DNA of 64,000 bases, from positions 1 to 64,000 of the forward strand of contig JAEINQ010000039.1 of assembly GCA_016342285.1 (NCBI GenBank), written 5' to 3'. The DNA comes from Desulfobacterales bacterium (GTDB lineage: Bacteria; Desulfobacterota; Desulfobacteria; Desulfobacterales; JAEINQ01). This document shows positions 48,507-58,662 of this stretch, in pieces (the stretch's first letter is position 1; every line of letters begins with the position of its first letter). The notes below the pieces were generated by a model that saw only the letters and a list, made by a program, of their open reading frames with translations, searched no databases and had not been told where the DNA came from. Both the position numbers and the translations under genes were made by a program.

Positions 48507-50957
48507 ATGAATATGGCGACAACAGCGCTGAAAAGCGATTTTGCCGACCCATCCGAAGACTTCCGGGCGGTACTGATTGAAGCCGGATTAACACCAAATG
48601 AAGTGGTCGCTGATGGTGTTTTGCGGCGTTGCCCCACCGCTGAAAAGCCCCGGTCCCAAAATGGCTGGCACGTGCTTTATCCCGATCCACCCGCCGGTGC
48701 TTACGGAGATTGGGCAACAGGCATATCAAATGTATGGAGTATGGGCAACGACACCCTATCACCCACCGAACTGTCGCAAATTAAAAAAGAGGTGGAACGC
48801 CATAAGGCCGAATTTAAAAAAAGCCAAGCAGAACAACACCGGGCCAAGGCCGCCGAAGCACAACGGTATCTTGCGAATCTGAAACCGGCGACAGCGGACA
48901 ACCCATACCTTGCCAGAAAAAAAGTAAAGCCCTGTGCGAAGCTTCTGGTTGACGGTCAGATGCTTATTGTCCCGGTCCACTGCCCCGATGATGACCAATC
49001 CATGAGTTACCAAAGGATCGATGGCAACGGCGGCAAGAAATTTATGCCCGGTGCCAGAGTCGCCGGGGGATATTTCGCTATCAAAAGCGGAGACGGTCCT
49101 ATCCTCATAGGGGAAGGTATTGCAACGGCGTTGAGTCTCCACGAGGCTACCGGCCTGACGGTGCTTGTGGCTTTCTCTGCTGGCAACCTGGAAGCCGTGG
49201 GGTCTATGGCACGGGGCCGATACCCTGAACGGCAGATCATTCTTTGCGCCGACGATGACACCAAGACAGCGGAGAAGACCGGGCAGAATCCGGGCATCGA
49301 GGCGGCTGCCAGGGTGGCGAGGGCTGTCAATGGTCTGGTGGCGGTGCCTGGGAACCCTGGAGACTTCAACGATCTTCACGTCTCCAAGGGGTCGGGGGCG
49401 GTCAAGGCGGCAATCGAAGCCGCCCAACCCCCGGAGACTTCCAAAGTTCAGACAGACCAGGGCGACGATTGTCCCGAACCGATGCCCTTACCTGACGGAC
49501 TGCCCCCTGTTACGGCCTTCGATTTCCAATTATTACCGGAAACCCTGCGGCCTTGGGCTGCTGATATTGCCGAGCAGATGCAATGTCCGCCGGATTACGT
49601 AGCCGTGGCGATTATGGCTGCCCTCTCGGCAGTGGTCGGGCGGCGAATCGGTATCCGCCCAAAAGAGTCAACCGACTGGACCGTAACCCCGAATCAATGG
49701 GCAATGCTGATCGGTCGGCCTGGTGTGCTGAAATCTCCGGCTATGGAAGCGGCGCTATCACCGTTGAAGCGTTTAGCGGCTGTTGCAGTGGACGAATATC
49801 AAGGGGCAATTTCCGAATATGAAAAGATCAAAATTGCGGAGAAATTGCGGGGCGAGGCTGCCGAAAAAGCTGCTCGGGCTGCTTTAAAGAAAGACCCCGG
49901 CGCCGACCTGACCGGCATTTTGGAAATTGAGAAAGCCGATGCCCCGACCCTTCGGCGCTTCATGGCGAATGACACCACGGCGGCGGCCCTGGGTGAGTTG
50001 CACCGGCAAAACCCCAACGGGCTTTTGGTTTTTCGTGATGAGTTGGTAAGTCTGCTGAAAATGCTGGACCAGGAAGAAAACGCAGAGGCCCGAGGCTTTT
50101 ACCTGACTGGCTGGAATGGTGACTCTCCATATACCTTCGACCGGATCACCCGTGGAATGAACCTTCATATCCCAGCGGTTTGCCTATCGCTGTTGGGAAG
50201 CACTCAACCGGCCCGGATTGCTCAATACGTCAAGGGCGCCGTCAACGGCACCGGCGACGATGGACTATTGCAGCGGTTTGGGCTGATCGTTTGGCCCGAC
50301 ACTTCCGGCGCATGGCGGGACGTGGATCGTTGGCCGGACAGTGAAGCAAAGCGACAGGCTCACAAGGTTTTTGAACGGCTTGCCGGGCTTAACCCCATGT
50401 CCATGGGCGCCAAACAGGACAAGGGAATTGACGGAGAACCCGAGGGCGTCCCGTATCTTCGGTTTGACCCGGATGGCCTGGGCCTATTCCGAGAATGGCA
50501 CCGAGGCCTGGAAGCCCGGTTGCGGTCCGGCGATCTTCACCCTGCCTTTGAATCCCACCTTGCAAAATACCGAAAGCTGGTTCCCGGACTGGCCCTGATC
50601 ATACATCTGGCGAACGGCGACAGTGGTCCCGTAGCCCGGTCTGCGGTGCTTCGGGCGCTTGCATGGGCTGAGTATTTGGAAACCCACGCAAAGCGCCTAT
50701 ATGCAAGCGTGACGACCCCTAATGCATCAGCGGCACGGCTGATAGTCAAAAAGATTCGAGGCGGCGCCCTTCAGACAGTTTTGACAGAGCGGGAAATTTA
50801 CCGTCCTCAATGGGCTGGGTTGGCCGATCTGGAAACGATCAAGGCCGGCGTCAAGCTGTTGGTTGACCGTGACTGGTTTATCGAAAACCGGAAGGATACC
50901 GGTGGCCGACCTTCTGTCGAGTACCGCTTAAACCCGAAAACGGAGGGGCTGCGGTGA
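48507..50957 (+). CDS. Toprim / DUF3987 primase-helicase-like protein of mobile-element type
   Basis: PILIGEGIATALSLHEATGLTVLVAFSAGNLEAV...IILCADDD (Toprim); RPGVLKSPAMEAALSPLKRL and DUF3987-like C-terminus. Confidence 0.85.
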   Translation: MNMATTALKSDFADPSEDFRAVLIEAGLTPNEVVADGVLRRCPTAEKPRSQNGWHVLYPDPPAGAYGDWATGISNVWSMGNDTLSPTELSQIKKEVERHKAEFKKSQAEQHRAKAAEAQRYLANLKPATADNPYLARKKVKPCAKLLVDGQMLIVPVHCPDDDQSMSYQRIDGNGGKKFMPGARVAGGYFAIKSGDGPILIGEGIATALSLHEATGLTVLVAFSAGNLEAVGSMARGRYPERQIILCADDDTKTAEKTGQNPGIEAAARVARAVNGLVAVPGNPGDFNDLHVSKGSGAVKAAIEAAQPPETSKVQTDQGDDCPEPMPLPDGLPPVTAFDFQLLPETLRPWAADIAEQMQCPPDYVAVAIMAALSAVVGRRIGIRPKESTDWTVTPNQWAMLIGRPGVLKSPAMEAALSPLKRLAAVAVDEYQGAISEYEKIKIAEKLRGEAAEKAARAALKKDPGADLTGILEIEKADAPTLRRFMANDTTAAALGELHRQNPNGLLVFRDELVSLLKMLDQEENAEARGFYLTGWNGDSPYTFDRITRGMNLHIPAVCLSLLGSTQPARIAQYVKGAVNGTGDDGLLQRFGLIVWPDTSGAWRDVDRWPDSEAKRQAHKVFERLAGLNPMSMGAKQDKGIDGEPEGVPYLRFDPDGLGLFREWHRGLEARLRSGDLHPAFESHLAKYRKLVPGLALIIHLANGDSGPVARSAVLRALAWAEYLETHAKRLYASVTTPNASAARLIVKKIRGGALQTVLTEREIYRPQWAGLADLETIKAGVKLLVDRDWFIENRKDTGGRPSVEYRLNPKTEGLR

Positions 50958-51247
50958 GCTACCTCGAACAATTAAAATCAGAAAACATACACCCGGAGGC
51001 ACTGTCAAAACTGCCAAAACCCCCTTTTGACAGTTTTGACAGTGCTTCGGGGAGTACATTTCATGAAAAAAAAGAGGAACGGGCGGCGGATGACCGGATA
51101 GACCTCCCCGAAGGTTGCCCCCTTCTCGGCAACCCGGTTCCCGACGGCTGCCGATTTGAACCCCGGCTGTTTTCTCGGATGGTCCGTGAGGGCGTATTGC
51201 CGATGCCGGATGGATCATGTCCTATTCGGTGGGTCTGCAAAGTATAG
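50954..51247 (+). CDS. Hypothetical small protein, start overlaps the preceding stop
   Basis: GTG start with GGAGGGG upstream. Confidence 0.5.
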   Translation: MSYLEQLKSENIHPEALSKLPKPPFDSFDSASGSTFHEKKEERAADDRIDLPEGCPLLGNPVPDGCRFEPRLFSRMVREGVLPMPDGSCPIRWVCKV

Positions 51248-51299
51248 GCCCCTTTTTATTGAGGGGATAAACAGTGATTTTAATCAAAAGGGGAACATC

Positions 51300-51737
51300 A
51301 TGCCAAACCGAAAAAACGCCCCGACCAAGCCGGAACTGGCCCGGTTCAAAGCCATGAACGATCTTGGATTAAGTCCCCACGCTATCGCCAAACGTGTCGG
51401 CAGGGACCCGAAAACCGTCCGCAAGTATTTGCAATCCGATGTTTACCAGGACCCGGCAATTCAGGACATGGTCGATAAGATCAAGGAAAAGGAAATCGCC
51501 GATCTTTACTTGTTGGGGGCAAAGGCCCGTCAACGTCTGCATGATCTGCTTGACGACGGCGATACCAAGACCATCGAAACGGTGGCGGTCATGGACCGAT
51601 CATTTCAACAGCGCCGATTGCTTGAGGGTCAATCCACGGTGAACATGGCGACCTTTCATGCGGACATTCAGGCGGCCAAGGAGCTATTGAAAAACAAAGA
51701 TTTCTGCATGGCCGAGAGCGACCGAGAGGGTTTCTGA
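51300..51737 (+). CDS. HTH protein, small-terminase-like or resolvase-type HTH
   Basis: LARFKAMNDLGLSPHAIAKRVGRDPKTVRKYLQSDVYQDPAIQDMVDKIKEKEIADLYLLGAKARQRLHDLLD. Confidence 0.65.
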   Translation: MPNRKNAPTKPELARFKAMNDLGLSPHAIAKRVGRDPKTVRKYLQSDVYQDPAIQDMVDKIKEKEIADLYLLGAKARQRLHDLLDDGDTKTIETVAVMDRSFQQRRLLEGQSTVNMATFHADIQAAKELLKNKDFCMAESDREGF

Positions 51738-51917
51738 CCACATATCGTGTTTAAGTTTGCGCAAGGCGGTAGTCATTATTTTACCTCCCGTATCCTTGTC
51801 GATCAAGCGACCGATGCCGTATCCAATCGGACCAGTGATATGCATTAAGGCTGTCCTGTAATTAACTGCGGTCTATCTACTATGTGCTATATTTAACATA
51901 CCTCGGCTGATACTATT

Positions 51918-52571
51918 CTAATATATCCTTACCGTGTCATAGGCAAATGTAAACTCCGTATATGTCCCATAGTAGAACATCTCCATCTCTACACCACCGC
52001 TCTCATTCTTCATCCAATCGAGAGCCTCAAATACCTCCCACTCAATGTCACATGTCCGTGTCTCCGAATAATCAAATTGATCACAATACGGCCCACTACA
52101 CCTTACGCAGAGATGACCTGGATCACATTGAAATGAGGAACTACATTGACCGCCAGCAGGAACTTGGCCGCAAAAAGCCGTGCCTTCGACACCGAATACC
52201 GTAATATTGCCACGTATATTTTCCGAAATCAAACCTGTGTCGCCCTGCACAATTCCGGACCCGTCATGGTATCCTTCGGATATGCTTTGGTTCTCTACTG
52301 TTGGCGTTATGTCCTGACTGATTACAGGCATGGTCCCAGTCGCTGCGCCGGAATCATTTGAAAATGTCTTGCCCTCAAGCACATCAGTACTTGCTGCAGT
52401 TCCTGACGCTGGCGTGTACTGCCCTAACGAAGCCTCAGGCTTAAGCCCTGCCACTACCTGCAGGACAATAATCGCCTCTTCCAATCCGACCTGTCCGTCG
52501 TTGTTCATGTCGCCCACCTGTCCCGCATGGGCAACACTGACCATGAGCAAAAAAACAAGTAAGGTCCTCAT
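51918..52571 (-). CDS. Secreted protein with dockerin-like Ca-binding repeat and Cys-rich module
   Basis: Signal peptide MRTLLVFLLMVSVAHA; GDMNNDGQVGLEEAIIVLQVVAGLKP. Confidence 0.7.
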   Translation of the reverse strand: MRTLLVFLLMVSVAHAGQVGDMNNDGQVGLEEAIIVLQVVAGLKPEASLGQYTPASGTAASTDVLEGKTFSNDSGAATGTMPVISQDITPTVENQSISEGYHDGSGIVQGDTGLISENIRGNITVFGVEGTAFCGQVPAGGQCSSSFQCDPGHLCVRCSGPYCDQFDYSETRTCDIEWEVFEALDWMKNESGGVEMEMFYYGTYTEFTFAYDTVRIY

Positions 52572-52956
52572 GAATTCCTCCCAACCATTTTGATATTTGT
52601 TTACAGACAGAAAAATATGGTCTTGAATCATCAAGTTATGAATTATTATACAAAAGATATCTTGCCATCAGCCCAAATATCAACTTCTGACAAATTAGTA
52701 ACAACTATTTACTGTGTACTCAACCTCTTTTTATTTTTCGCCAGTAGAAAGGGGTATGTATAATAACAGATAGGGGGGTGTGATTTTTGACCTTGCCCCC
52801 CCTGCTCAGGACAAGGCAGTGGAACGAAACGTTCCACCCGAACTGCACCCACCATCGCTACCGGACCCGTGTGAAAAGAACTCACCAATAGGAAAATGCA
52901 TGAAAATTGATGCTGATGGTGGGAAATACGGTGGGAAAACGGATTTAGAGGAAAAG

Positions 52957-52988
52957 AAAAAGGGGTTACGGAAATTCCGTAACCCCTT
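52957..52988 (-). terminator. Rho-independent terminator downstream of the tRNA remnant
   Basis: AAGGGGTTACGGAA-a-TTCCGTAACCCCTT perfect 14-bp stem; T-rich tract on the minus strand. Confidence 0.85.
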
Positions 52989-52999
52989 GATTTTATTCG

Positions 53000-53047
53000 T
53001 GGCGGGAGCGACGAGACTCGAACTCGCGACCTCCGGCGTGACAGGGC
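53000..53047 (-). tRNA. Truncated tRNA-Asp(GTC) 3' half, probable integration (att) scar
   Basis: Minus strand GCCCTGTCACGCCGGAGGTCGCGAGTTCGAGTCTCGTCGCTCCCGCCA: anticodon loop CTGTCAC, T-loop TTCGAGT, CCA; no 5' half upstream. Confidence 0.8.
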
Positions 53048-53647
53048 GATATATTCAATGATTCCAGCGTGTTCCACCTATTTTCACATCCATTGAAAGC
53101 CGTTTAGAGCCGTCTAAAGCCGTCTAAAAAGCCGTCTGGTCACCCAGGCGGTCAGGCGGTATGGACAATGAAACACTACCCTTCCCAAGCACCGTAATCA
53201 ACCCCAAGATTTTTGCGACAGTATCCACAAAACCGTGACACCTGGATATTGTGTGTCTGTGGTACCCGTCACGGCGTAATTACACCTGGACACCGGAAGC
53301 GTAACGGGGCACCAAAGAACCATTACATAGTGTAATAGTATTATGATTACAAGGTAATAGCAATTACACCAGTGTCCCGTCACGCTTGCCCTATTGTTTA
53401 AGAGAACACTTTAATTCATTTTAAAATCCAGTGTGAAAAAGGTTTGAAATGATAATAATTTCGGCTGTAATCGTCCCGGTGTCATCGATGGCGACATCAG
53501 TCTGCACATCGCCCTGTTCCAAGCGACAGGCCCACACGATCTGCGGGACATTGGAAAAATGGTTGCGATACGGGAGCACTGGCTGTACGTTGCCACACTA
53601 AATCTATGGTTTTACTACGGTATTACCGCTACGACAGGAAAGAGCAG

Positions 53648-55489
53648 ATGCCAGACCACAGGGAGCTGAAGGGCGAGGCATACATCGAATCGATGATTGA
53701 GTACGCCGAACGGCTACTAAACATTCGATTTTGGCAGACTGGCCAAACCTCGTACAGCGCCTATTGCCCATTCCACGCGGACACAGACAACAGCTTCCGG
53801 GTCTATGTCGATGACCACAAGCAGGTAAAGTTCCATTGCCATGGGGAATGCGGTAAGAATTGGGACATCTACGACCTGATCGATACAAGGTATCGGTGCG
53901 GTTTCAAGGAAGCCCAACTCAAATGGGCCGGCTACCTCGGTATCGAGGACTTCATTCCCTCACACGGACACAGCGGACACGATGTCCCTCCCCTAAAGGA
54001 CGAACCTGAGCCTGACGACACGGTCGGTTTTGTAGCGCCTGATCACCTGCCCCCTGAAATCGTCGGCGCTCTCACCGAGGCGGTCGATTTTTACCACGGC
54101 CTTCTGCTGGTGGAAGAAACCCGATTTCCCAAAATCCACAATTACCTCTCACAACGAGGGGTCGGAAGGGACATCATCGAGCGGTTCCGGATTGGTTGGG
54201 TGCCCCCGTACATTGATGAGCAATACAAAGGCCGGGCTCTGATTGATGGCTTCCTGCCACGATTCAATGAGGACTATCAGCTATTCCAGCCGTTCTACCG
54301 TGCTGGCATCGTCCGTCTGCTGAATGACGAGGGAGCCCGTGGGTATGGATATTTCAGGCAGCAGATTCTGTGGGAGCGCGAAGACCCCTTCTCTCGCAAC
54401 TATGGCGACTTTTTCGCCGGCCGGATGACCTTTCCCCTTTTCGACATCAACGAGGAGGTGTGCGGTATTGTCGGCCGCCGGCCCGACAACCGGGGCACTC
54501 GATGGCTGAAACAGCAGGGCAACGACACCCACATCAGCACCAAGAGCTGGCTGTTCGGCATCGACAAGGCCCAGCGTTACATTCAGCACTACCAGACCGT
54601 TATTCTGGTGGAGGGCATCTTCGACTATTTCGCCTTCTATCGCCTGCTTCAGGACCAGGACAAGCCGGTGGTGGTCTCCACCCTCGGCACCCACCTTTCC
54701 GAGGAAGCCCTGAACCTGCTGACATCGCTCGGAACCAAGCATTTCATCGTCGCCTTTGACTGGGACGACGGCGGCAAAAGAGCCATCCACAAGGCCGCCG
54801 AATCGATCAACGGAGCGGTGTATTACCTCGGCGGGATGGCCGAGGGGCAGGACCCTTACGACAAGCTGAAGGGCTTGGCCGGCTACATCAGCGGTTTTTC
54901 GTTGCGCCATCTTCTATCCGGCGCGGAAAAGGCCCAGGAGCAAACCGACAAACCGGTCGTCGTGGCCTTCATTTCCAGCGGAGCGCCAGGAAAGCGGTTT
55001 GTTCAGTTCAATGCTGTAACAAGCGAAGGGATGGAATGGGAAACCACAATCGCCCCGGCAACAGACCCACATCGACTGAAAGGAGACCTGACGTTCGAGG
55101 TGGATGACTTCCTCCCCCTGCTTACCTACGGCCACGGCAACAAGGTTATGCTCAACCGGGCTGTTGCAGACATCATTGAACGGATCACCGCCGGCCAGGG
55201 GCCGACCACGGGCAAGACCTTCAGACTTCCGGCGAATTTCGTCAACGACCGCATCTATGAGCAGATGGGGCCGGCTCTCATCCTCTGGCTTCGGATCGCC
55301 ATCGAGCAGCAGAGACGCAAGCGACGGCTACGCGTTCGGGATACCGAACTCGGGGATTGGCTCGGGACATCGAGAGCCACCATCAATGTTTACAAGCGTA
55401 CGCTTAACGAGCAAGGCTTTCTCAACATCAACACGAAGACCCGTCCCCAAGTCCTATCGGTTTCCTATTTCCCCCGGCTACCAGAGTAA
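53648..55489 (+). CDS. DnaG-like DNA primase (CHC2 zinc finger plus Toprim) with C-terminal HTH
   Basis: AYCPFHADTDNSFRVYVDDHKQVKFHCHGECGKNWDIYDLI; VILVEGIFDYFAFYRLL; FIVAFDWDDGGKRAIHKA. Confidence 0.9.
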   Translation: MPDHRELKGEAYIESMIEYAERLLNIRFWQTGQTSYSAYCPFHADTDNSFRVYVDDHKQVKFHCHGECGKNWDIYDLIDTRYRCGFKEAQLKWAGYLGIEDFIPSHGHSGHDVPPLKDEPEPDDTVGFVAPDHLPPEIVGALTEAVDFYHGLLLVEETRFPKIHNYLSQRGVGRDIIERFRIGWVPPYIDEQYKGRALIDGFLPRFNEDYQLFQPFYRAGIVRLLNDEGARGYGYFRQQILWEREDPFSRNYGDFFAGRMTFPLFDINEEVCGIVGRRPDNRGTRWLKQQGNDTHISTKSWLFGIDKAQRYIQHYQTVILVEGIFDYFAFYRLLQDQDKPVVVSTLGTHLSEEALNLLTSLGTKHFIVAFDWDDGGKRAIHKAAESINGAVYYLGGMAEGQDPYDKLKGLAGYISGFSLRHLLSGAEKAQEQTDKPVVVAFISSGAPGKRFVQFNAVTSEGMEWETTIAPATDPHRLKGDLTFEVDDFLPLLTYGHGNKVMLNRAVADIIERITAGQGPTTGKTFRLPANFVNDRIYEQMGPALILWLRIAIEQQRRKRRLRVRDTELGDWLGTSRATINVYKRTLNEQGFLNINTKTRPQVLSVSYFPRLPE

Positions 55490-55773
55490 TCCTACCACTA
55501 CACCACCGGTCTACCAGGGCCACCACACCACACAGGCCAACCCTGCGCTTCTTTAAAGGTGTAGAATACATAGAATAATGCTATTATCTATAACTATTCT
55601 AAAGTGTTAGATGTTATTTAAGCCAAAAATAGTGTAAAGTGCGAACCCTAACCTCTCCCTTGTCTTCACGGGATAAGTGCATCGGGTTGTTGACCAAACG
55701 CTCAAATTGAAGCATAGTCCAGGCACCATCCCACTAGGGCAACCAGACCGAAACAGCCAGCAGGGGGAACGCT

Positions 55774-58110
55774 ATGCCCGAATCAGACCAGCCCGCCAAA
55801 GCCCCGAAGAAACGCGTCCAACTCCAACCAAAAAAACCCAAACCAAAGAAGACCAGGGGAACGCTCAAGGATGGCATCCGTGAAATCCAGCAAGAGCCAC
55901 GGATTGTGCTGGTGGCACCACACGGGGTCATGGGCGACGACGACAGGACGGACCTGATCGCCTACGAGGCCCAGGGACTACTGAACTGCGCTGCCGTCAT
56001 CAACAAGTCCATCAAAAGGGATGATACGAACCTGAACGACTTCGTGACAGCGAGTCAGTGCCATCCGTTCTTTTATCCGTTAGAACGAATGCTTTCCGCA
56101 CCGAAGTTCCGTCTCGTCGTATGGATTCACGGAGGGGATGAAAACGGCAAAAACTGGAAAGATGCCATCAATGCCGGCGGTTTTGGCTGCAAGCCCGAGG
56201 AAATTGATGCCTTCATCGGCTATGGCCAGGGTTCAACGGAGAAAGACGACAGGCTCACGGCAAACCTGGAGACCGCCGAGGCGTTTCGGGACGAACTTAC
56301 CAGTGCGGGGATGGTGTCGGTTCTGACGGGTCGAGGCGCTCCCCGTTTTCGCGGTTGGGCGTGGGACAACATGAACCAGTATCTGAACAGAATGAAGGTC
56401 CCGTTTGACCGGGGTCAGTCGCTCCAGATCGAGATCCGCAATAAGGGATTCCGGAATACGCCGAAAAATGCCAAGAAGACGGCGGAGATCATCTTCAAAG
56501 CGTTGAAGGCCGTGAAAAAGACCCTGCCCCCACCGCCCAAGGAAGCCAAGGGACGCAAAGACGGCCCCACCCTTGCTGATTTGACACTGGCAGAGGAGGC
56601 GTACATAGCGCTGCGGAATCTCTTCGTGAAGCACGTTACGGCTTTCATGGTGGAGGCCGGAGATTACGTCATCAAGACCTTTTACAACGACAATCCCCGC
56701 TTGGCCCTGGCAAAAAACAAGGCACAGGACAACCCGCCGAGCCTCAAGGCCCTTACCAAAAAAATCCGCACTGCATCTGCGAAAGATCCGTCAAGAGGCA
56801 TTCCGTCTCTCTCCTGGTTTTACAACTCGGTCAATCTGGCTGCCCACTTGGCCATCAACAAGGAACTGGGATTCCAAACGTTTGGAATCCTCCCCCACAG
56901 CCACAAACTGCTGCTGCTACATTTCCCGCCCCTCAAGGATGTCGAGGCCGACAAGTTTGTTGAGGCGATCCAGCCGGCATTCGAGGAAAAGGACAAATTG
57001 GCGCAGATCGCTGCGGAGAAACCCATCTCGGTCCGTGACTTCGCCAAAATCCTACGGGAAAAGTATCCGCGAGATACGAATGCCCTCGACCTGGACAATC
57101 TGCCGGCCCGGGCAGAGCTTCGCGAAAGGGATGCTGCCGAGCTGGTGAGGCTGTACAGTTCAGCCAAATCAAAAATAGAGAACGGTCAGAAGGACGTCAA
57201 GCAGTACAAGAAGGCCCTCGATGCCCTCGGAGCCGTGATTGCGGAGCGCACTGGTGAAACCGAAGGCGAGGGGCGGTTTCAGGACTGGACCGACTCCAAG
57301 AACAACATCAACATCTGTACCGGCTGTGAGCACGACTGTCTCTACTGCTACATGAAACCAATCTACAACGGCAAGCCGGGAAAAAAGCAGCCTCCCGATT
57401 GGGGCAAATGGGAAATACAGCAGGAGAAGGTCGATGCTCCGTATCGACTGAAGGACGGGCTGGTGGGGTTTCCGTCATCCCACGACGTCTTTCCGGAAAT
57501 CTTGGATGCCTATCTGGCCGTGCTGGGTAAGCTCCTCCGCGCCGGCAACGACGTCCTGATCGTGTCCAAGCCCCATCTCGAGTGTATTCAGGCCATCTGT
57601 TCGGCCTGCGCCTTTTTTAAGGACAAGATACTTTTCCGATTCACCATCGGTGCCAACGACAACGACATTCTGTCTTACTGGGAGCCTAATGCCCCGAACT
57701 ACGAACATCGCAAGGAGTGCTTGGCCCACGCCCGCGCCAAGGGATTCCATACCTCTGTCAGCATCGAGCCGATGCTCGATACAGCGCGGATTGAGCAGTT
57801 GGTGGCCGACTTGGACCCGCTGGTGAGCGAGGACATCTGGCTTGGGATGATGAGCCATCTGGGCGCGCTCCAAAACTGGGCCAAGTTGGCGGACTTCGGG
57901 AAGCGGAAAGCGATTGTCCAGGCCGGTCAGACCCCCGAAATCCTGACAGCGGTCTACGACGCCTTCAGTGGCAACCCCAAAGTCAAGTTCAAGACCGAGA
58001 CGCTCAAGGTCATCTTGGAGCATCTGAAACAGATTGGGCGGATCAAGGGTGAAGTTAAGATGGAGGCCGGAAAGCTTGTGCCTGGGGGAGAGGCACCACC
58101 GGCGCAATGA
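55774..58110 (+). CDS. Multidomain protein: N-terminal N-formylglutamate-amidohydrolase-like domain, central helical region, C-terminal radical SAM domain
   Basis: RIVLVAPHGVMGDDDRTD...GYGQGS...SLQIEIRNKGFR; C-terminal NNINICTGCEHDCLYCYMKPIYNG (CxxxCxxC radical SAM)...SIEPMLD. Confidence 0.8.
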   Translation: MPESDQPAKAPKKRVQLQPKKPKPKKTRGTLKDGIREIQQEPRIVLVAPHGVMGDDDRTDLIAYEAQGLLNCAAVINKSIKRDDTNLNDFVTASQCHPFFYPLERMLSAPKFRLVVWIHGGDENGKNWKDAINAGGFGCKPEEIDAFIGYGQGSTEKDDRLTANLETAEAFRDELTSAGMVSVLTGRGAPRFRGWAWDNMNQYLNRMKVPFDRGQSLQIEIRNKGFRNTPKNAKKTAEIIFKALKAVKKTLPPPPKEAKGRKDGPTLADLTLAEEAYIALRNLFVKHVTAFMVEAGDYVIKTFYNDNPRLALAKNKAQDNPPSLKALTKKIRTASAKDPSRGIPSLSWFYNSVNLAAHLAINKELGFQTFGILPHSHKLLLLHFPPLKDVEADKFVEAIQPAFEEKDKLAQIAAEKPISVRDFAKILREKYPRDTNALDLDNLPARAELRERDAAELVRLYSSAKSKIENGQKDVKQYKKALDALGAVIAERTGETEGEGRFQDWTDSKNNINICTGCEHDCLYCYMKPIYNGKPGKKQPPDWGKWEIQQEKVDAPYRLKDGLVGFPSSHDVFPEILDAYLAVLGKLLRAGNDVLIVSKPHLECIQAICSACAFFKDKILFRFTIGANDNDILSYWEPNAPNYEHRKECLAHARAKGFHTSVSIEPMLDTARIEQLVADLDPLVSEDIWLGMMSHLGALQNWAKLADFGKRKAIVQAGQTPEILTAVYDAFSGNPKVKFKTETLKVILEHLKQIGRIKGEVKMEAGKLVPGGEAPPAQ

Positions 58111-58400
58111 ACAAACTCCAACTCATCGAGGCCATACGAACTGAGGCAGGCCTGACCAAGACAGAGGCCCAGCAGGTCATCCAGACCTTCTTTGACGAAA
58201 TAAGCGATGCCCTGGCCAAGGGCGACCGGGTGGAGATACGGGGCCTGTGCTCATTCAAAGTGAAGCATTATCCGCCATACACTGGCCGAAATCCGAGGTC
58301 AGGGGAAAAGGTGACGGTGCCGGAAAAGCGCCTGCCCTTTTTCAAGCCAGGGTTGGAGTTGAAAGAGCGGGTGGACGGGGCCGATTCAGCGGATGGCTGA
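58107..58400 (+). CDS. HU/IHF family DNA-binding protein
   Basis: MNKLQLIEAIRTEAGLTKTEAQQVIQTFFDEISDALAKGDRVEIRGLCSFKVKHYPPYTGRNPRSGEKVTVPEKRLPFFKPG. Confidence 0.95.
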   Translation: MNKLQLIEAIRTEAGLTKTEAQQVIQTFFDEISDALAKGDRVEIRGLCSFKVKHYPPYTGRNPRSGEKVTVPEKRLPFFKPGLELKERVDGADSADG

Positions 58401-58662
58401 TTCAGGAGGGTGCCATCAGTTGAACAACGACTTCAATAGTAAAATAGGTTCAGGAAAATTTGCCTGGACTTATCGGTTGGACGATCCGGACGGTCTGGAC
58501 GACACGACCGTTACCGATGATACTGACACAGAAGGATTCACCGGCAAGGACGCCTTCTTCATCGGCAGCGCCATGGGATGGGCCTACGAGGAAGGCCGGG
58601 AGGAGGCTGAACATCTGAGGTTGATCAAAAAGGAGTGGCATAAATCCAAGAAAAATGAGTAG
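58393..58662 (+). CDS. Hypothetical small acidic protein, overlaps the HU gene
   Basis: 8-bp overlap with the upstream gene; intact ORF. Confidence 0.55.
   Translation: MADSGGCHQLNNDFNSKIGSGKFAWTYRLDDPDGLDDTTVTDDTDTEGFTGKDAFFIGSAMGWAYEEGREEAEHLRLIKKEWHKSKKNE

Noticed and set aside
52709-53077. 122-aa minus-strand ORF covering the tRNA remnant
   Set aside because: It reads through the tRNA fragment and terminator hairpin; RSRVRVSSLPPRIK is a typical translated tRNA artefact.
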